A stretch of DNA of 64,000 nucleotides from Deltaproteobacteria bacterium (lineage in GTDB: Bacteria > Myxococcota_A > Polyangia > Polyangiales > Ga0077539): positions 1 through 64,000 of the forward strand of contig CANJUR010000018.1 of assembly GCA_947477565.1 (NCBI GenBank). The letters run 5' to 3'. Position numbers and translations under genes: made by a program. This document shows, piece after piece, positions 8,764 to 16,554 of this stretch. The notes under the pieces are model-generated. The model worked only from the letters and a program-made list of their open reading frames with translations, did not search any database and had not been told where the DNA came from. How positions within the stretch are numbered: the first letter of the stretch is position 1; every line of letters begins with the position of its first letter.

Positions 8764-9495
8764 TCAGCGGCGCGGGTCGAAGTGGTCCACGACGCCGGCG
8801 ATAGAGCCCGCGGAGTCCATGGACACGCCCTCGATGATTCGCGCGGTCCATCGGAGCATCTCCGCGCGGCCGCGGTCGTAGTCGCCCGCACGAACTGCCC
8901 GGAGGTCAGCGCGATCGGCTGAGGAAATCGCGTACGGTCCGCCGCCGCAGCCGCGACAGACGATCCCTCCCGCGGAGGGGTCGATGGTCACTCGGGCGGC
9001 ATCGGGCGCGGGAGTGTCGCAGCGCACGCACCGGTCGAGGGCGATGGCGTGGCCGGTGTGGTCGAGCACCTCGAAGGTGAAGCGCACGAGGCGCGCGGCG
9101 AGGGCGTCGTGGGCGTCGCTGGCGGCGGCGGCGGTGTAAAGCTCACCCAGGAGCAGGAAGAGGGCGCCGTCGTGTGGGGTGGGTTCGGCCACGGCGCGGA
9201 CGATTCCGGTCGCGGCAAGCGCGGCGGTCTGTGATCGGAGCCCGCGGGAGAGAGCGGGCCAGACCTGATCGACCTGGGCCTCGTCGAGGCGGGTGCCCTT
9301 GGTGGTGGTGGTATACCTGACCCGGTAAAGTGCGAGCGGGGTAAGGGCTCCCATGAAGCGGCGAGTGGAGCGCTGGGCGTTGAGGGCGAGGGCGTCGACT
9401 CGGGCGCCGTGCTCGGTGAGGAGCGTGACGCGGAGGTCTTGTTCGCGGTGGGGGCGGCGGTCGAGGACGAAGGCGCGAGCGGCGTGCTCGGTCAC
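8764..9495 (-). CDS. recO: DNA repair protein RecO
   Basis: Recombination mediator of the RecFOR pathway that helps load RecA onto SSB-coated DNA (243 residues). The N-terminal OB-fold region reads RAFVLDRRPHREQDLRVTLL, as in the family. The central helical part carries the zinc-site cysteines CVRCD and CRGCG. The GTG start at 9495 overlaps the stop of the upstream HTH membrane protein (GTGA), indicating translational coupling. It converges with the amidase gene, with a 7-bp gap. Confidence 0.93.
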   Translation of the reverse strand: MTEHAARAFVLDRRPHREQDLRVTLLTEHGARVDALALNAQRSTRRFMGALTPLALYRVRYTTTTKGTRLDEAQVDQVWPALSRGLRSQTAALAATGIVRAVAEPTPHDGALFLLLGELYTAAAASDAHDALAARLVRFTFEVLDHTGHAIALDRCVRCDTPAPDAARVTIDPSAGGIVCRGCGGGPYAISSADRADLRAVRAGDYDRGRAEMLRWTARIIEGVSMDSAGSIAGVVDHFDPRR

Positions 9496-9926
9496 ACGAC
9501 GGGGAGGCGGAGGGTGACGCGCTCGGAGAGTTGTTCTGGGCGGTCTTGCGCGCGCGGCCGCAGCAGAAAGGACATCGCCAGCGTGGCGAGCACGGCGAAT
9601 ACGACGAGGGCGATTGCGAGGCCGAAGCGTCGACCGCGAGCGTCGCTATCGTCGAGCATTCGCGGTGGGAGCGGCAAAACGTCGCGGAGGCGCACCTCGA
9701 TGGAGTAGCGCGCGAGGACGTCGTCGGTCTTCACCCCGAGGGCGCGGGCATAGGCACGAAGGAATCCCCTTACGAACGGATCACCAGGCAGGGACTCGAA
9801 GCGTCCTTCTTCGAGAAGGGCGAGTGACTGTGACGGGATGCGGGTGACGTCCGCGATTTCATCGAGGGATAGTCCTCGATCTTCGCGTTCACGCCGCAGA
9901 AATGTCCCGATCGGTTCCATCAACAC
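9492..9926 (-). CDS. RodZ-like HTH membrane protein
   Basis: A 144-residue protein. The N-terminal helix-turn-helix (GTFLRREREDRGLSLDEIA, then IPSQSLALLEEGRFESLPGDPF) is the HTH_25/RodZ type. A single membrane segment follows (LAIALVVFAVLATLAMSFLL) and then only ~25 residues outside. It has the RodZ domain order but lacks the large periplasmic domain, so it is a short form. ATG 9926 is used; a second ATG two codons later is equally possible. It is coupled to recO through a GTGA overlap. A link to cell shape is family knowledge, not shown here. Confidence 0.82.
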   Translation of the reverse strand: MLMEPIGTFLRREREDRGLSLDEIADVTRIPSQSLALLEEGRFESLPGDPFVRGFLRAYARALGVKTDDVLARYSIEVRLRDVLPLPPRMLDDSDARGRRFGLAIALVVFAVLATLAMSFLLRPRAQDRPEQLSERVTLRLPVV

Positions 9927-9981
9927 CTCGGCGAGGGATGGGCGACAGCCGCGGAGGGCTGAGATTTGACCAGGCGCACGC

Positions 9982-10812
9982 TCATGGGGCTACGGACCTT
10001 CCGAGCGACGCGCACTCCTGGCCCTCGGGCGTACTGGCTCCGAGGGCGACGCAGCGCTGGAGGTCGTCCCGGGCGGCGTCTGGTTGATGAAGTTGAATGC
10101 GCGCCTTGGCGCGCCAAAGGAAGGCATCTTGAAACTGGTCGCACCCCGTCACCGCAGTTGCGATGGCGCGGTCAAGGGCTTCGACGGCGTGAGCGGCGTC
10201 GTTGGAGCGGGCGAAGGCCTCACCCAGGCGGGCGTTCCCGACGCAGAAGGTGGGTTGCCGACGCACCGAGCGCTGGAGGGCGTCGATGGCTTCGGGGTAT
10301 CGCTGACGATGGATGAGCGCGCGCCCGAGGTTGCCCAGGGCGAGGTGCTGGCTGCCGTAGGTGATCTCCTCCGTTGCGAGACGGAGGATGGGAAGGGCTT
10401 CGTCGTAGCGATCGAGGTTCATCAACACGACGCCGAGGGAGTTGCGGGCGTCAGCGAGCGAGGAGCGCAGGCTCTCGTTGGTCAGGGACTGCACCGCGAA
10501 GAGTTCCACGGCGCGGCGCAGCGGTGCCTCCGCCCGATTGAAGAAGCCAAGCTGACCGTAGACGAGGGCCAACATGTGGTTCGCCTCGGCGTTTTCGGGG
10601 TCAATGCGCACGGCACGCTCAAGGGGCACAACGGCCCCTTCCGTGTTTCTTTCCTCCGCGAACATGGCTCGTCCCAGGTTCAAATCCGCCTGTGATTGCA
10701 GTCGTGCTTCTTCACTCACGCCAGTGCAGGACCATCCCGCAACAGCAAGCCAACCCACCATCAAGCAAGCGAAGGGACGGCGGACCGGGCGAGCGATGTC
10801 ATTGGGAGGCAT
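9982..10812 (-). CDS. TPR lipoprotein (PilF/PilW-like)
   Basis: A 276-residue predicted lipoprotein: a signal sequence with a lipobox-like end (VAGWSC) and then at least five TPR units (NLGRAMFAEERNTEGAVVPLE, NHMLALVYGQLGFFNRAEAP, NSLGVVLMNLDRYDEALPIL, GNLGRALIHRQRYPEAIDAL, NARLGEAFARSNDAAHAVEAL). The domain order resembles PilF/PilW lipoproteins that help assemble the type IV pilus secretin, but no pilus genes are adjacent, so the role stays open. ATG 10812 gives a normal signal peptide; an in-frame GTG lies at 10848. The region upstream to the Crp-like gene is only about 100 bp. Confidence 0.8.
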   Translation of the reverse strand: MPPNDIARPVRRPFACLMVGWLAVAGWSCTGVSEEARLQSQADLNLGRAMFAEERNTEGAVVPLERAVRIDPENAEANHMLALVYGQLGFFNRAEAPLRRAVELFAVQSLTNESLRSSLADARNSLGVVLMNLDRYDEALPILRLATEEITYGSQHLALGNLGRALIHRQRYPEAIDALQRSVRRQPTFCVGNARLGEAFARSNDAAHAVEALDRAIATAVTGCDQFQDAFLWRAKARIQLHQPDAARDDLQRCVALGASTPEGQECASLGRSVAP

Positions 10813-10913
10813 CACGTCACGTTTCTGACCGGGGCCGTAGAGCGGCACATCTAACCGAAGGCTCTGGGATGGGTCAACCAGGAACTTGACAATACCAAGG
10901 GGGGTGCGGGCTC

Positions 10914-11573
10914 TCAGCCGCGCAGTTGTTCCTGCATGCCGAGGAGTGTGTAGAGGCGTCGCAGGGCGTCGATATCATCGATAGCGACCTTCTCCTCGGC
11001 GATGCGGATGTACTGAAGTTCGCGGAGCTGGAGCACCGCACGCTTGACCGCATCGACGTCGAGCGAGGTGCGGGCGGAGAGCTCGAGCGGGGACACTGCG
11101 ATCTGTGCGTTGCCGGAGGTGCGCCCGGTGTCCGCAGCGAGCTTGAGCAGGGTATTGACGACCTTCGAGGTGGGATCGCGAAGCAGCACGTTTTCGAGTT
11201 GGTCTTCGGAGTCGCGGAGTCGTCGTACGAGCTGCTGGACGAGGCGCGTGGCCACCGCAGGGCTGCCCGAGAGGAGTTGGGTAAAGGTGTCGGGATCTAG
11301 CGCAAGGACGACAACGTCGGAGAGCGCGAAAGCGCTGCCATTGCGTAGCGAGGACGGGACGAGAGCTACTTCACCGAAGAGGTCGCCCGGCTTGAGGATG
11401 TGCATCGAGCGCTCGACGTTGCGCACGCGCTTGGCGACGCGCACCCGGCCCTCCTGGAGCATGAACACCTCGCTGGCCGCGTCCCCCTCGCGGAAGATCA
11501 CCTCGCCGTTGGCGTAGCGGCGACCGAATTGCTCCAGGAGTCGATCGCGTTCGTTCGGGGAGATGTCGGTCAT
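10914..11573 (-). CDS. Crp/Fnr-family transcription regulator
   Basis: A 219-residue regulator. Residues ~15-125 form a cyclic-nucleotide-binding fold (ANGEVIFREGDAASEVFMLQ, GDLFGEVALVPSSLRNGSAFA). The C-terminal part is a winged-helix domain (SPLELSARTSLDVDAVKRAVLQLRELQYI, split by the linker). The recognition helix lacks the usual E-T-V-S-R of Crp/Fnr proteins, so target specificity probably differs. No Cys cluster is visible for Fnr-type iron-sulfur sensing. The gene stands alone, transcribed away from the tRNA-Met gene. Confidence 0.88.
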   Translation of the reverse strand: MTDISPNERDRLLEQFGRRYANGEVIFREGDAASEVFMLQEGRVRVAKRVRNVERSMHILKPGDLFGEVALVPSSLRNGSAFALSDVVVLALDPDTFTQLLSGSPAVATRLVQQLVRRLRDSEDQLENVLLRDPTSKVVNTLLKLAADTGRTSGNAQIAVSPLELSARTSLDVDAVKRAVLQLRELQYIRIAEEKVAIDDIDALRRLYTLLGMQEQLRG

Positions 11574-11691
11574 CGTTGGGTGGAGGCGTTATATCCCCAT
11601 CGACCACGACGCAGGAAGGCGCGAAAGGTGAGCCCGCGGACCATGAAGTCATTGACACACCCCAATGGATCGGTAGAGTGCGCGCCCCGAC

Positions 11692-11765
11692 GCCGGTGTA
11701 GCTCAGTCGGTTAGAGCAGGGGAATCATAATCCCAAGGTCGTTGGTTCAATTCCGACCGCCGGTA
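11692..11765 (+). tRNA. tRNA-Met (anticodon CAU), integration site
   Basis: Cloverleaf read directly: acceptor GCCGGTG pairs with CGCCGGT (one G-U at the top, one T-G), D arm GCTC...GAGC, anticodon loop ATCATAA giving CAU, T arm GTTGG-TTCAATT-CCGAC, discriminator A. CCA is not encoded. The elongator type is favoured because the end-pair is G-U rather than the unpaired C-A of initiators. The 3' part from 11703 overlaps the end of the integrase gene on the other strand. Confidence 0.93.
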
Positions 11766-12890
11766 CTCTGAAAAGCCCTGATTCGTAGCGGAAACGCGCG
11801 GGTCGGGGCTTTGCTTTGTTTGCACCTTTCGTCCCTTTGCCCGCCCCTTGCTGGGCACCAGCTGGGCAGAGTTCAGGGCCTGCTCCATGCGGTCGCGGAG
11901 GGCCGGGGCGGGCAGTTTCCCGTACACGCGGTGGAGCATCGTCGTGTCCTTGTGGCCAAGGGCGCGCGCGACGTCGTCGTAGGAGAGGCCGGCCTCGAGG
12001 TGCCAGTGCGCGAAGGTGCGCCGAAGGTCGTGGGCGCTGCACGCATCGATGCCCGCGCGTTCGCAGGCGGTCTGGAGGTCGCGCCAGTTCTTGCCCCAGG
12101 CGCGGAGGAGCCGGTCACCCTTCCCCTGGCCGTGGGCCCACGCGAGCTCGATCAGTTCGCGGCACGCTGGGAGGAGCACCGGGACGTGACGATCGCGCGA
12201 CTCGTTCTTCTGGCCGCGCACGTGGATGAGCCTCGCGGCGCGGTCGTAGTCGAGCCGCTCGCAGCGTTCTGCGGCAGAGATCTCCGCGCCCGCGCCGATC
12301 ATCAGCGCGACCCAGGCGGCGCGGTCCGGCGAGAGCTCGCGCAGCAGCTTCTGCGCTTCGGCGAGGCTGAGGGCACGGGTTCGGGGCACGTAGTCGGAGC
12401 GGAGGTCGCTCGGCACGAGGTCGTCGAGGTGACCCGACCAGAGGCCCGTATCACGTGCGACCTTCAGGGCGACGCGGAGGGCGGTCACCTCCTTCACGAT
12501 CGTGTGTTCGCTCATGCCCTCCGAGCGTCGCTGGTTCACGAAGCGGTATGTGGTCGCGATGTCGTAGCCCGCGATGAGTGACCGGCCATCGAGGATCCGC
12601 AGGAGCTGGCCCCATTTCCTCCGGTAGAAGGACACGGTTTCCGGCGAGCAGCGACCCGCGGCAGCGTCGGCCTCATAGCGCTCGGCGGCGATGTCTACGG
12701 CCGTCTGGAGCGACGTGGAACTCCGGGCCCGACGGGCCGCACCGGCCGGGTCGGCGAGGTCGCGTTCGAGGTCGCGCGCGTAGGCTTCGGCGGCGCGCCG
12801 GTCCGTGCAGCCGGTGCTGGCCTCGATGGAGCGGCCGGCGACGGTGCCTCGAACGTGCCAGATGAGGCCGCGCTTTCGGAGGGTGAGCAT
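11703..12890 (-). CDS. int: Tyrosine recombinase (integrase) ending inside tRNA-Met
   Basis: A 395-residue phage-type integrase: an N-terminal AP2/arm-type region, a SAM-like core-binding domain (~60-150) and a C-terminal catalytic domain (~170-335). The catalytic set is Lys228 (RGQKNES), His287/Arg290 (HDLRRTF), His313 (LGHKDTT) and Tyr323 (HRVYGK). The first catalytic Arg, expected in a G-x-G-x-R-x-S-E context, is replaced: GAGAEISAAE has Glu203. ATG 12890 has AAGGA 10 bases upstream. The last ~19 residues (RRSELNQRPWDYDSPALTD) are the antisense translation of the tRNA, as in elements integrated at a tRNA 3' end. It is probably the element's own integrase; activity is doubtful without the first Arg. 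Confidence 0.85.
   Translation of the reverse strand: MLTLRKRGLIWHVRGTVAGRSIEASTGCTDRRAAEAYARDLERDLADPAGAARRARSSTSLQTAVDIAAERYEADAAAGRCSPETVSFYRRKWGQLLRILDGRSLIAGYDIATTYRFVNQRRSEGMSEHTIVKEVTALRVALKVARDTGLWSGHLDDLVPSDLRSDYVPRTRALSLAEAQKLLRELSPDRAAWVALMIGAGAEISAAERCERLDYDRAARLIHVRGQKNESRDRHVPVLLPACRELIELAWAHGQGKGDRLLRAWGKNWRDLQTACERAGIDACSAHDLRRTFAHWHLEAGLSYDDVARALGHKDTTMLHRVYGKLPAPALRDRMEQALNSAQLVPSKGRAKGRKVQTKQSPDPRVSATNQGFSEYRRSELNQRPWDYDSPALTD
11772..11812 (+). terminator. Rho-independent terminator after tRNA-Met
   Basis: AAAGCCCTGA (11772-11781) pairs with TCGGGGCTTT (11803-11812) in a 10-bp stem with one G-T pair and a 21-base loop, followed by TTTGCTTTGTTTG. It starts 6 bp past the tRNA end. 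The same bases encode the C-terminal part of the integrase on the minus strand. Confidence 0.65.
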
Positions 12891-13129
12891 GTGAGGAATT
12901 TCCTTTCGAGATAGGCGTTCCAGAGCGACTCGGGGATCATGACGGCCTCGCCGGTGCCTCGTCGGGCGCCCGCCAATTCCATCTGGCGGTACACCCAGCT
13001 CAGGCAGCGGCCCGTCTGGGCGGCGACGTCCCGCGCGGTGAGCCAGCGCCCGAGCGGACGGGGCGTGCCTGGCACGCTGTCCGACGAGGCGAAGGGGTTC
13101 CGGCGGTTCGCGCGCTCCACGACGAGCAC
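12695..13129 (-). CDS. Excisionase/MerR-type HTH protein upstream of int
   Basis: A 144-codon frame. Residues ~29-78 (WLTARDVAAQTGRCLSWVYR, then GTGEAVMIPESLWNAYLERK) look like the helix-turn-helix of excisionases that bind att arms. It precedes int and overlaps its first ~65 codons in another frame. The last ~62 residues are Pro/Ala/Arg/Thr-rich and may be an artefact of the overlap, so the true stop could result from an indel. The GTG start at 13129 is uncertain. Confidence 0.55.
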   Translation of the reverse strand: MLVVERANRRNPFASSDSVPGTPRPLGRWLTARDVAAQTGRCLSWVYRQMELAGARRGTGEAVMIPESLWNAYLERKFLTCSPSESAASSGTFEAPSPAAPSRPAPAARTGAPPKPTRATSNATSPTRPVRPVGPGVPRRSRRP

Positions 13130-13207
13130 ACAGCCAGATCGGGGAGGGTCCCAGGAAGCGACTCCTGAGAGTTCGCGAGAGTCAGCGGCAGTGCGCCCGG
13201 CATCCGC

Positions 13208-14056
13208 CTACCGCTTGTCGAGGTACGAGAGGAAGTTGTCGGTCGTCGCCTTCGGGACGCCGTAGAGGCGAAGCGTGGCCAGCACGATGCTCTCGGCGTT
13301 CCGGGGATCTCTCGTTCTCAGCTGGGCTGCCAGCTCGTCGCGGCATCGGTCCCGGGCCTCGGCGTCCGTGGGGATGTACGCCCCCAGGAAGACCACCTCC
13401 ATCACCCAGTCGAGGTCGTGTGCGTACTGGTCGAACACGTCGGCCACCGTCGGGTCGTACTCGTAGGGAGGGATCGGCGGCGTGGGATCCTGCTCCCACT
13501 CCCTGGCCAGTTGAAGCAACGCCTCGGCTGCGGCGGGCTTCCGACCCGACCGCCTGATCCGCGGGTCGCCCGCGCCCAAGGGGATCGCGTCCGGGCGTTT
13601 GTCCATCAGGTACCTGTGGGCCTGACGCAGCCACGTCTCCGCGACGGCGGGATCCTGATCGAGCGCGAGATTCAGGGCGCGGAGAACCTGAACGATGGTC
13701 AGCGAGCGTTGATCTCCGGTTTCCGCGTCGGCGCGGTAGCTCCGGGCGACCTCATCGAGTGTCAACCTGGGCGGGCTGATCCCGTTCCTCGTCATCTCCC
13801 CGATCAGCAGGTCACGGAACGCGGTGATCTCGAAGAAGGGGAGGTGCAGTCCCGGGGATGGATCGACACGGTGCTGACCGTCGGCTCCGACGTTGACGAA
13901 CCGCAGCCACCACGGTTCGAGGTAGCCCTCCGAGGTGATGCGGAACGATCGGGTCGGAGAGACCTCTGCGGTGATTTCGACGCCACCGCTCTCCTTCACG
14001 CTGGGTGACGGCGAGGGTGTCTTCCTGTGATCTGGAGCTTGTTTGCGGGTACTCAC
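13208..14056 (-). CDS. Unknown protein in integrated element
   Basis: A 282-residue protein with no family I recognise. After a basic, Ser/Pro-rich N terminus there is a beta-rich segment (FRITSEGYLEPWWLRFVNV) and then an all-helical region (RSLTIVQVLRALNLALDQ, AAAEALLQLAREWEQ, ADVFDQYAHDLDWVMEVVFL). GTG 14056 is supported because it overlaps the stop of the upstream small gene (GTGA). The C terminus (LRLYGVPKATTDNFLSYLDKR) is well formed, so the gene looks intact. It lies between the excisionase/integrase pair and IS-like remnants and is probably element cargo. Confidence 0.6.
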   Translation of the reverse strand: MSTRKQAPDHRKTPSPSPSVKESGGVEITAEVSPTRSFRITSEGYLEPWWLRFVNVGADGQHRVDPSPGLHLPFFEITAFRDLLIGEMTRNGISPPRLTLDEVARSYRADAETGDQRSLTIVQVLRALNLALDQDPAVAETWLRQAHRYLMDKRPDAIPLGAGDPRIRRSGRKPAAAEALLQLAREWEQDPTPPIPPYEYDPTVADVFDQYAHDLDWVMEVVFLGAYIPTDAEARDRCRDELAAQLRTRDPRNAESIVLATLRLYGVPKATTDNFLSYLDKR

Positions 14057-14355
14057 GGCGATCCACTGACCTGGGGTCCGGTCGCTGTCAAATGCCCGGT
14101 CACGGCGCTGTCGCACTGGCGTCGTTGCGCTCGGCGAAGCGCGCAACGAACGAGCCGGGGGTGCTCGCGGTTGGTCGCCGGGAGGTCCCCCACGTCGTCG
14201 CGGTGGAGCCGCACTTCCAGTCGCGTCCCGTTGCGGAGGTTGCGCCGGAGTTCCTCCCGCCCGCGGAGACGATTCTCCGCGAGGCGGGCCTCGAGGTCGA
14301 GGATCCGGGCGGCCGCGAGAGCGAGGCGGTGCGCTTCGATGGGCACGAGCGCCAC
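14053..14355 (-). CDS. Small unknown protein coupled to the next gene
   Basis: A 100-residue frame starting GTG 14355 just after an in-frame TAG upstream. The first half is a likely amphipathic or coiled helix (EAHRLALAAARILDLEARLA), followed by RLEVRLHRDDVGDLPATN. Its stop overlaps the GTG of the next gene (GTGA), which favours a real translated pair. The 5' side adjoins an IS-like repeat. The frame could be a remnant of a longer decayed gene. No function is assigned. Confidence 0.4.
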   Translation of the reverse strand: MALVPIEAHRLALAAARILDLEARLAENRLRGREELRRNLRNGTRLEVRLHRDDVGDLPATNREHPRLVRCALRRAQRRQCDSAVTGHLTATGPQVSGSP

Positions 14356-14460
14356 GCGGCGACCTCGGTCGTCACCAGCCTCTTCGCCCTACGGGACGCA
14401 GGCTTCGCCGAGCCCGCAGAGGGATGGAGTTTCCCGTCGGGGCTACGGGTGGCTGCTGAT

Positions 14461-14634
14461 GGCTGCCAGATGGGAGCCATCTGTGGCGCCATCCTCCCGA
14501 GGTGGCGACCAGAGGTGGCGATCAGAGGTAGCGACCAGAGATGGCTAGCTGCAACCTATTGAAATTGCAGGACTCTGGTTTGGATGGCGACTTGGAGAGC
14601 TAGCCGACCGAGGGTAGCTTCTCGTGCAGCAGGT
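14461..14634 (-). repeat. IS21-like end remnant, copy 1
   Basis: Diverged direct copy of 16955-17128. It contains iteron-like units GGTGGCGACCAGAG (14501-14543) and then GCAACCTATTGAAATTG, GGATGGCGACTTGGAGAGCTA and a stretch ending CTCGTGCAGCAGGTA. By eye the two copies agree at roughly 70-75% over about 170 bp. Multiple short repeats near the termini are a known trait of the IS21 family, and an istB remnant lies near copy 2; the assignment to IS21 is inference. Confidence 0.55.
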
Positions 14635-14932
14635 ACGGTCGCGGCGTCGGGCACTCGCAGCCGTTGGGTGGAGGTCCTTTGGGCGATGCGAGTGCGTCGC
14701 GGAGAACGTTCGCCATCGTCGCGAGCGGCGCGGCGCGGGGAACCGGGGCGGCCGCGACGACCCTTGGTCCGTGCATCCAGAAGACGAGGTCGAGGGCATC
14801 GACGTGACGAACCGCGAGGCTGGGCGGCGAAGCGAGGCGGGTGCCGGCCCACTCGATGACCGATGCTATCGAGCGCGGCGCAGCGCCGCGGAGTGGGATG
14901 GAGGGAGGAGACTTCTTCGCGCGTCTTGCCAT
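14600..14932 (-). CDS. Small unknown protein downstream of the ATPase gene
   Basis: A 110-residue frame starting ATG 14932, 65 bp after the ATPase stop and on the same strand. It starts with basic residues (MARRAKKSPP), and the middle (ASVIEWAGTRLASPPSLAV, DALDLVFWMHGP) looks protein-like. The end (PYLLHEKLPSVG) lies inside the IS-like repeat, and the matching place in copy 2 also falls at the end of an open frame. It may be the tail of a mobile-element gene. Support is weak. Confidence 0.35.
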   Translation of the reverse strand: MARRAKKSPPSIPLRGAAPRSIASVIEWAGTRLASPPSLAVRHVDALDLVFWMHGPRVVAAAPVPRAAPLATMANVLRDALASPKGPPPNGCECPTPRPYLLHEKLPSVG

Positions 14933-14997
14933 GGGCGCGAACGCTCGCAGAAGGCACGCGGCCTACCCAGCGGCCGACGACGCGGGCCTGCGCGGCG

Positions 14998-16554
14998 CTA
15001 CAGGCGGACGACCTTCACCCGACGCCCACCCGCCGTCGTGACCGTCTCCACGGCCTGTCGCTCGGGCAATACCGGCGCGCCCTTCCTCTGATCGAACAGC
15101 ACCAGCCACCCATCCCCCACGCCGATCCGCGCGAGGTACCCGTCGAGCTGCGTTAGCCCGTCGATTGTCGGGTCCTTCGCCTTGTCGGCGTCGCGCCAGG
15201 TCTTGACCTCGATGCCGAGCCGCTCGCTGCGGTGCGCCACGCAGAGGTCGAGCCGCTTGGAGCCAATGGCGTACTCGCGGTCGATCCTTCCGCCGCCGTT
15301 CACCACCCGGTGCAGGAACGCCATCATCACCAGGTGCGGCGCCGCCTCGTTGTACGGCGAGCTCGCCAGCATCGCCTCGCCGTGCTGCACCCAGAACGCG
15401 ACGAACGCCTCCAGTAGCCGGTCGAAGTCGATCCGCCCGTCCGCTGCGAGCCACGTCGGCACCATCGCCGGCAGCGAAGCCCGCATCGTCACTGTGAGCT
15501 GCCGCGCGATGATCTCCCGGTAGATCGGGTTGGCCACCTCGACCCCGCCGTCGGCGCGCTCCCGCACGAGGCCCAGGTCGAGCACGAAGCGCAGGTCGTC
15601 CGGCGCGAGCGCCGCCAGCGACTCCCCCTGGATCATCGGCTCGATCACCGCGCGCACTCGCGGGTCGCGCAGCCGCTCGGCCAGCGAGTCCAGGTGCGTG
15701 TCCTGCCGATCTACGAGCACGTCGCGGGCGCGGTCGATGTCGGCCATGGCAATCGACGTCGCGCGGTCGGGCTTCAGCTCCGTCGTCACGACGTACGCGA
15801 GCGCGTTGACCAGCCACGGCTGCCCCTGGGTGTGGGCGAAGGCCTGCCGAAGCGCTTCGTCGTCGAACCGCTGCCCCGTGTCGGTGGTGTGCTGCGCGTA
15901 GAGCTCGGCGACCTCGTCGGCCGTGAACTCGCGCATCGTCAGCGAGCGCACCTTGATGTTGAACGGCGACGCCGTGTGCAGGTGCTCGCTGCCGCCCGAG
16001 GCGACCTTGTAGTCACGCACGTCTCGCAGCCCCACGAGTCCAAGCGCCCACGGGAAGCCCGCTGGCCTCGAACGGTGCCCCGCACGGAGCTGTCGCAGCA
16101 CCGACAGCAGCACGTTGTCCCGCAGCGCGTCGATCTCATCGAGGAAGACCACCAGCGGCCGTGCGCTCGACGCCGACCACGCCTCGAGCGCCGCGCCGAT
16201 GCGCGAACCCGGCAGCGTGTCCGGCCACGGCGGCGGCTGCAGGTCGGCCGGGAGTTGGTGTCGCGCCGACCGGCGCCACTCGGCGAGGATCGCGTGCTCC
16301 GCGGCGCCCACGTCGTCAGGGAAGGCAGCCCCGGTCTCCATCGACACGAGCAACGCTGCGTAGCGGCCCTCAGCCGTCAGCGCTGCGCCGAGCGAGAGCA
16401 GCGCGGTGGTCTTGCCCACCTGCCGCGGCGCATGCAGGACGAAGTAGCCCTGCTGGTCGATCAGCTCCCTGACCCCGGGAAGCCGTCGATCCGGCGGCAG
16501 CATGAAGTGCAGCTCCGGCTTGCACGGACCCGCGGTGTTGAAGTGTCGGCTCAT
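14998..16554 (-). CDS. AAA ATPase with C-terminal nuclease-like domain
   Basis: A 518-residue protein. The N terminus MSRHFNTAGPC...HFMLPP with Walker A (APRQVGKTTALL) and Walker B (PLVVFLDEIDAL) matches a widespread AAA-like ATP-binding family. A winged-helix-like middle (residues ~270-350) follows. The C-terminal ~100 residues carry RLDLCVAHRSERLGIEVKTW, resembling the D...ExK core of PD-(D/E)XK nucleases. ATG 16554 gives the family N terminus; upstream codons are not conserved. It sits between two IS-like repeat copies inside the tRNA-linked element. The role is unknown: selfish-element, defence or housekeeping functions are all possible. Confidence 0.82.
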   Translation of the reverse strand: MSRHFNTAGPCKPELHFMLPPDRRLPGVRELIDQQGYFVLHAPRQVGKTTALLSLGAALTAEGRYAALLVSMETGAAFPDDVGAAEHAILAEWRRSARHQLPADLQPPPWPDTLPGSRIGAALEAWSASSARPLVVFLDEIDALRDNVLLSVLRQLRAGHRSRPAGFPWALGLVGLRDVRDYKVASGGSEHLHTASPFNIKVRSLTMREFTADEVAELYAQHTTDTGQRFDDEALRQAFAHTQGQPWLVNALAYVVTTELKPDRATSIAMADIDRARDVLVDRQDTHLDSLAERLRDPRVRAVIEPMIQGESLAALAPDDLRFVLDLGLVRERADGGVEVANPIYREIIARQLTVTMRASLPAMVPTWLAADGRIDFDRLLEAFVAFWVQHGEAMLASSPYNEAAPHLVMMAFLHRVVNGGGRIDREYAIGSKRLDLCVAHRSERLGIEVKTWRDADKAKDPTIDGLTQLDGYLARIGVGDGWLVLFDQRKGAPVLPERQAVETVTTAGGRRVKVVRL

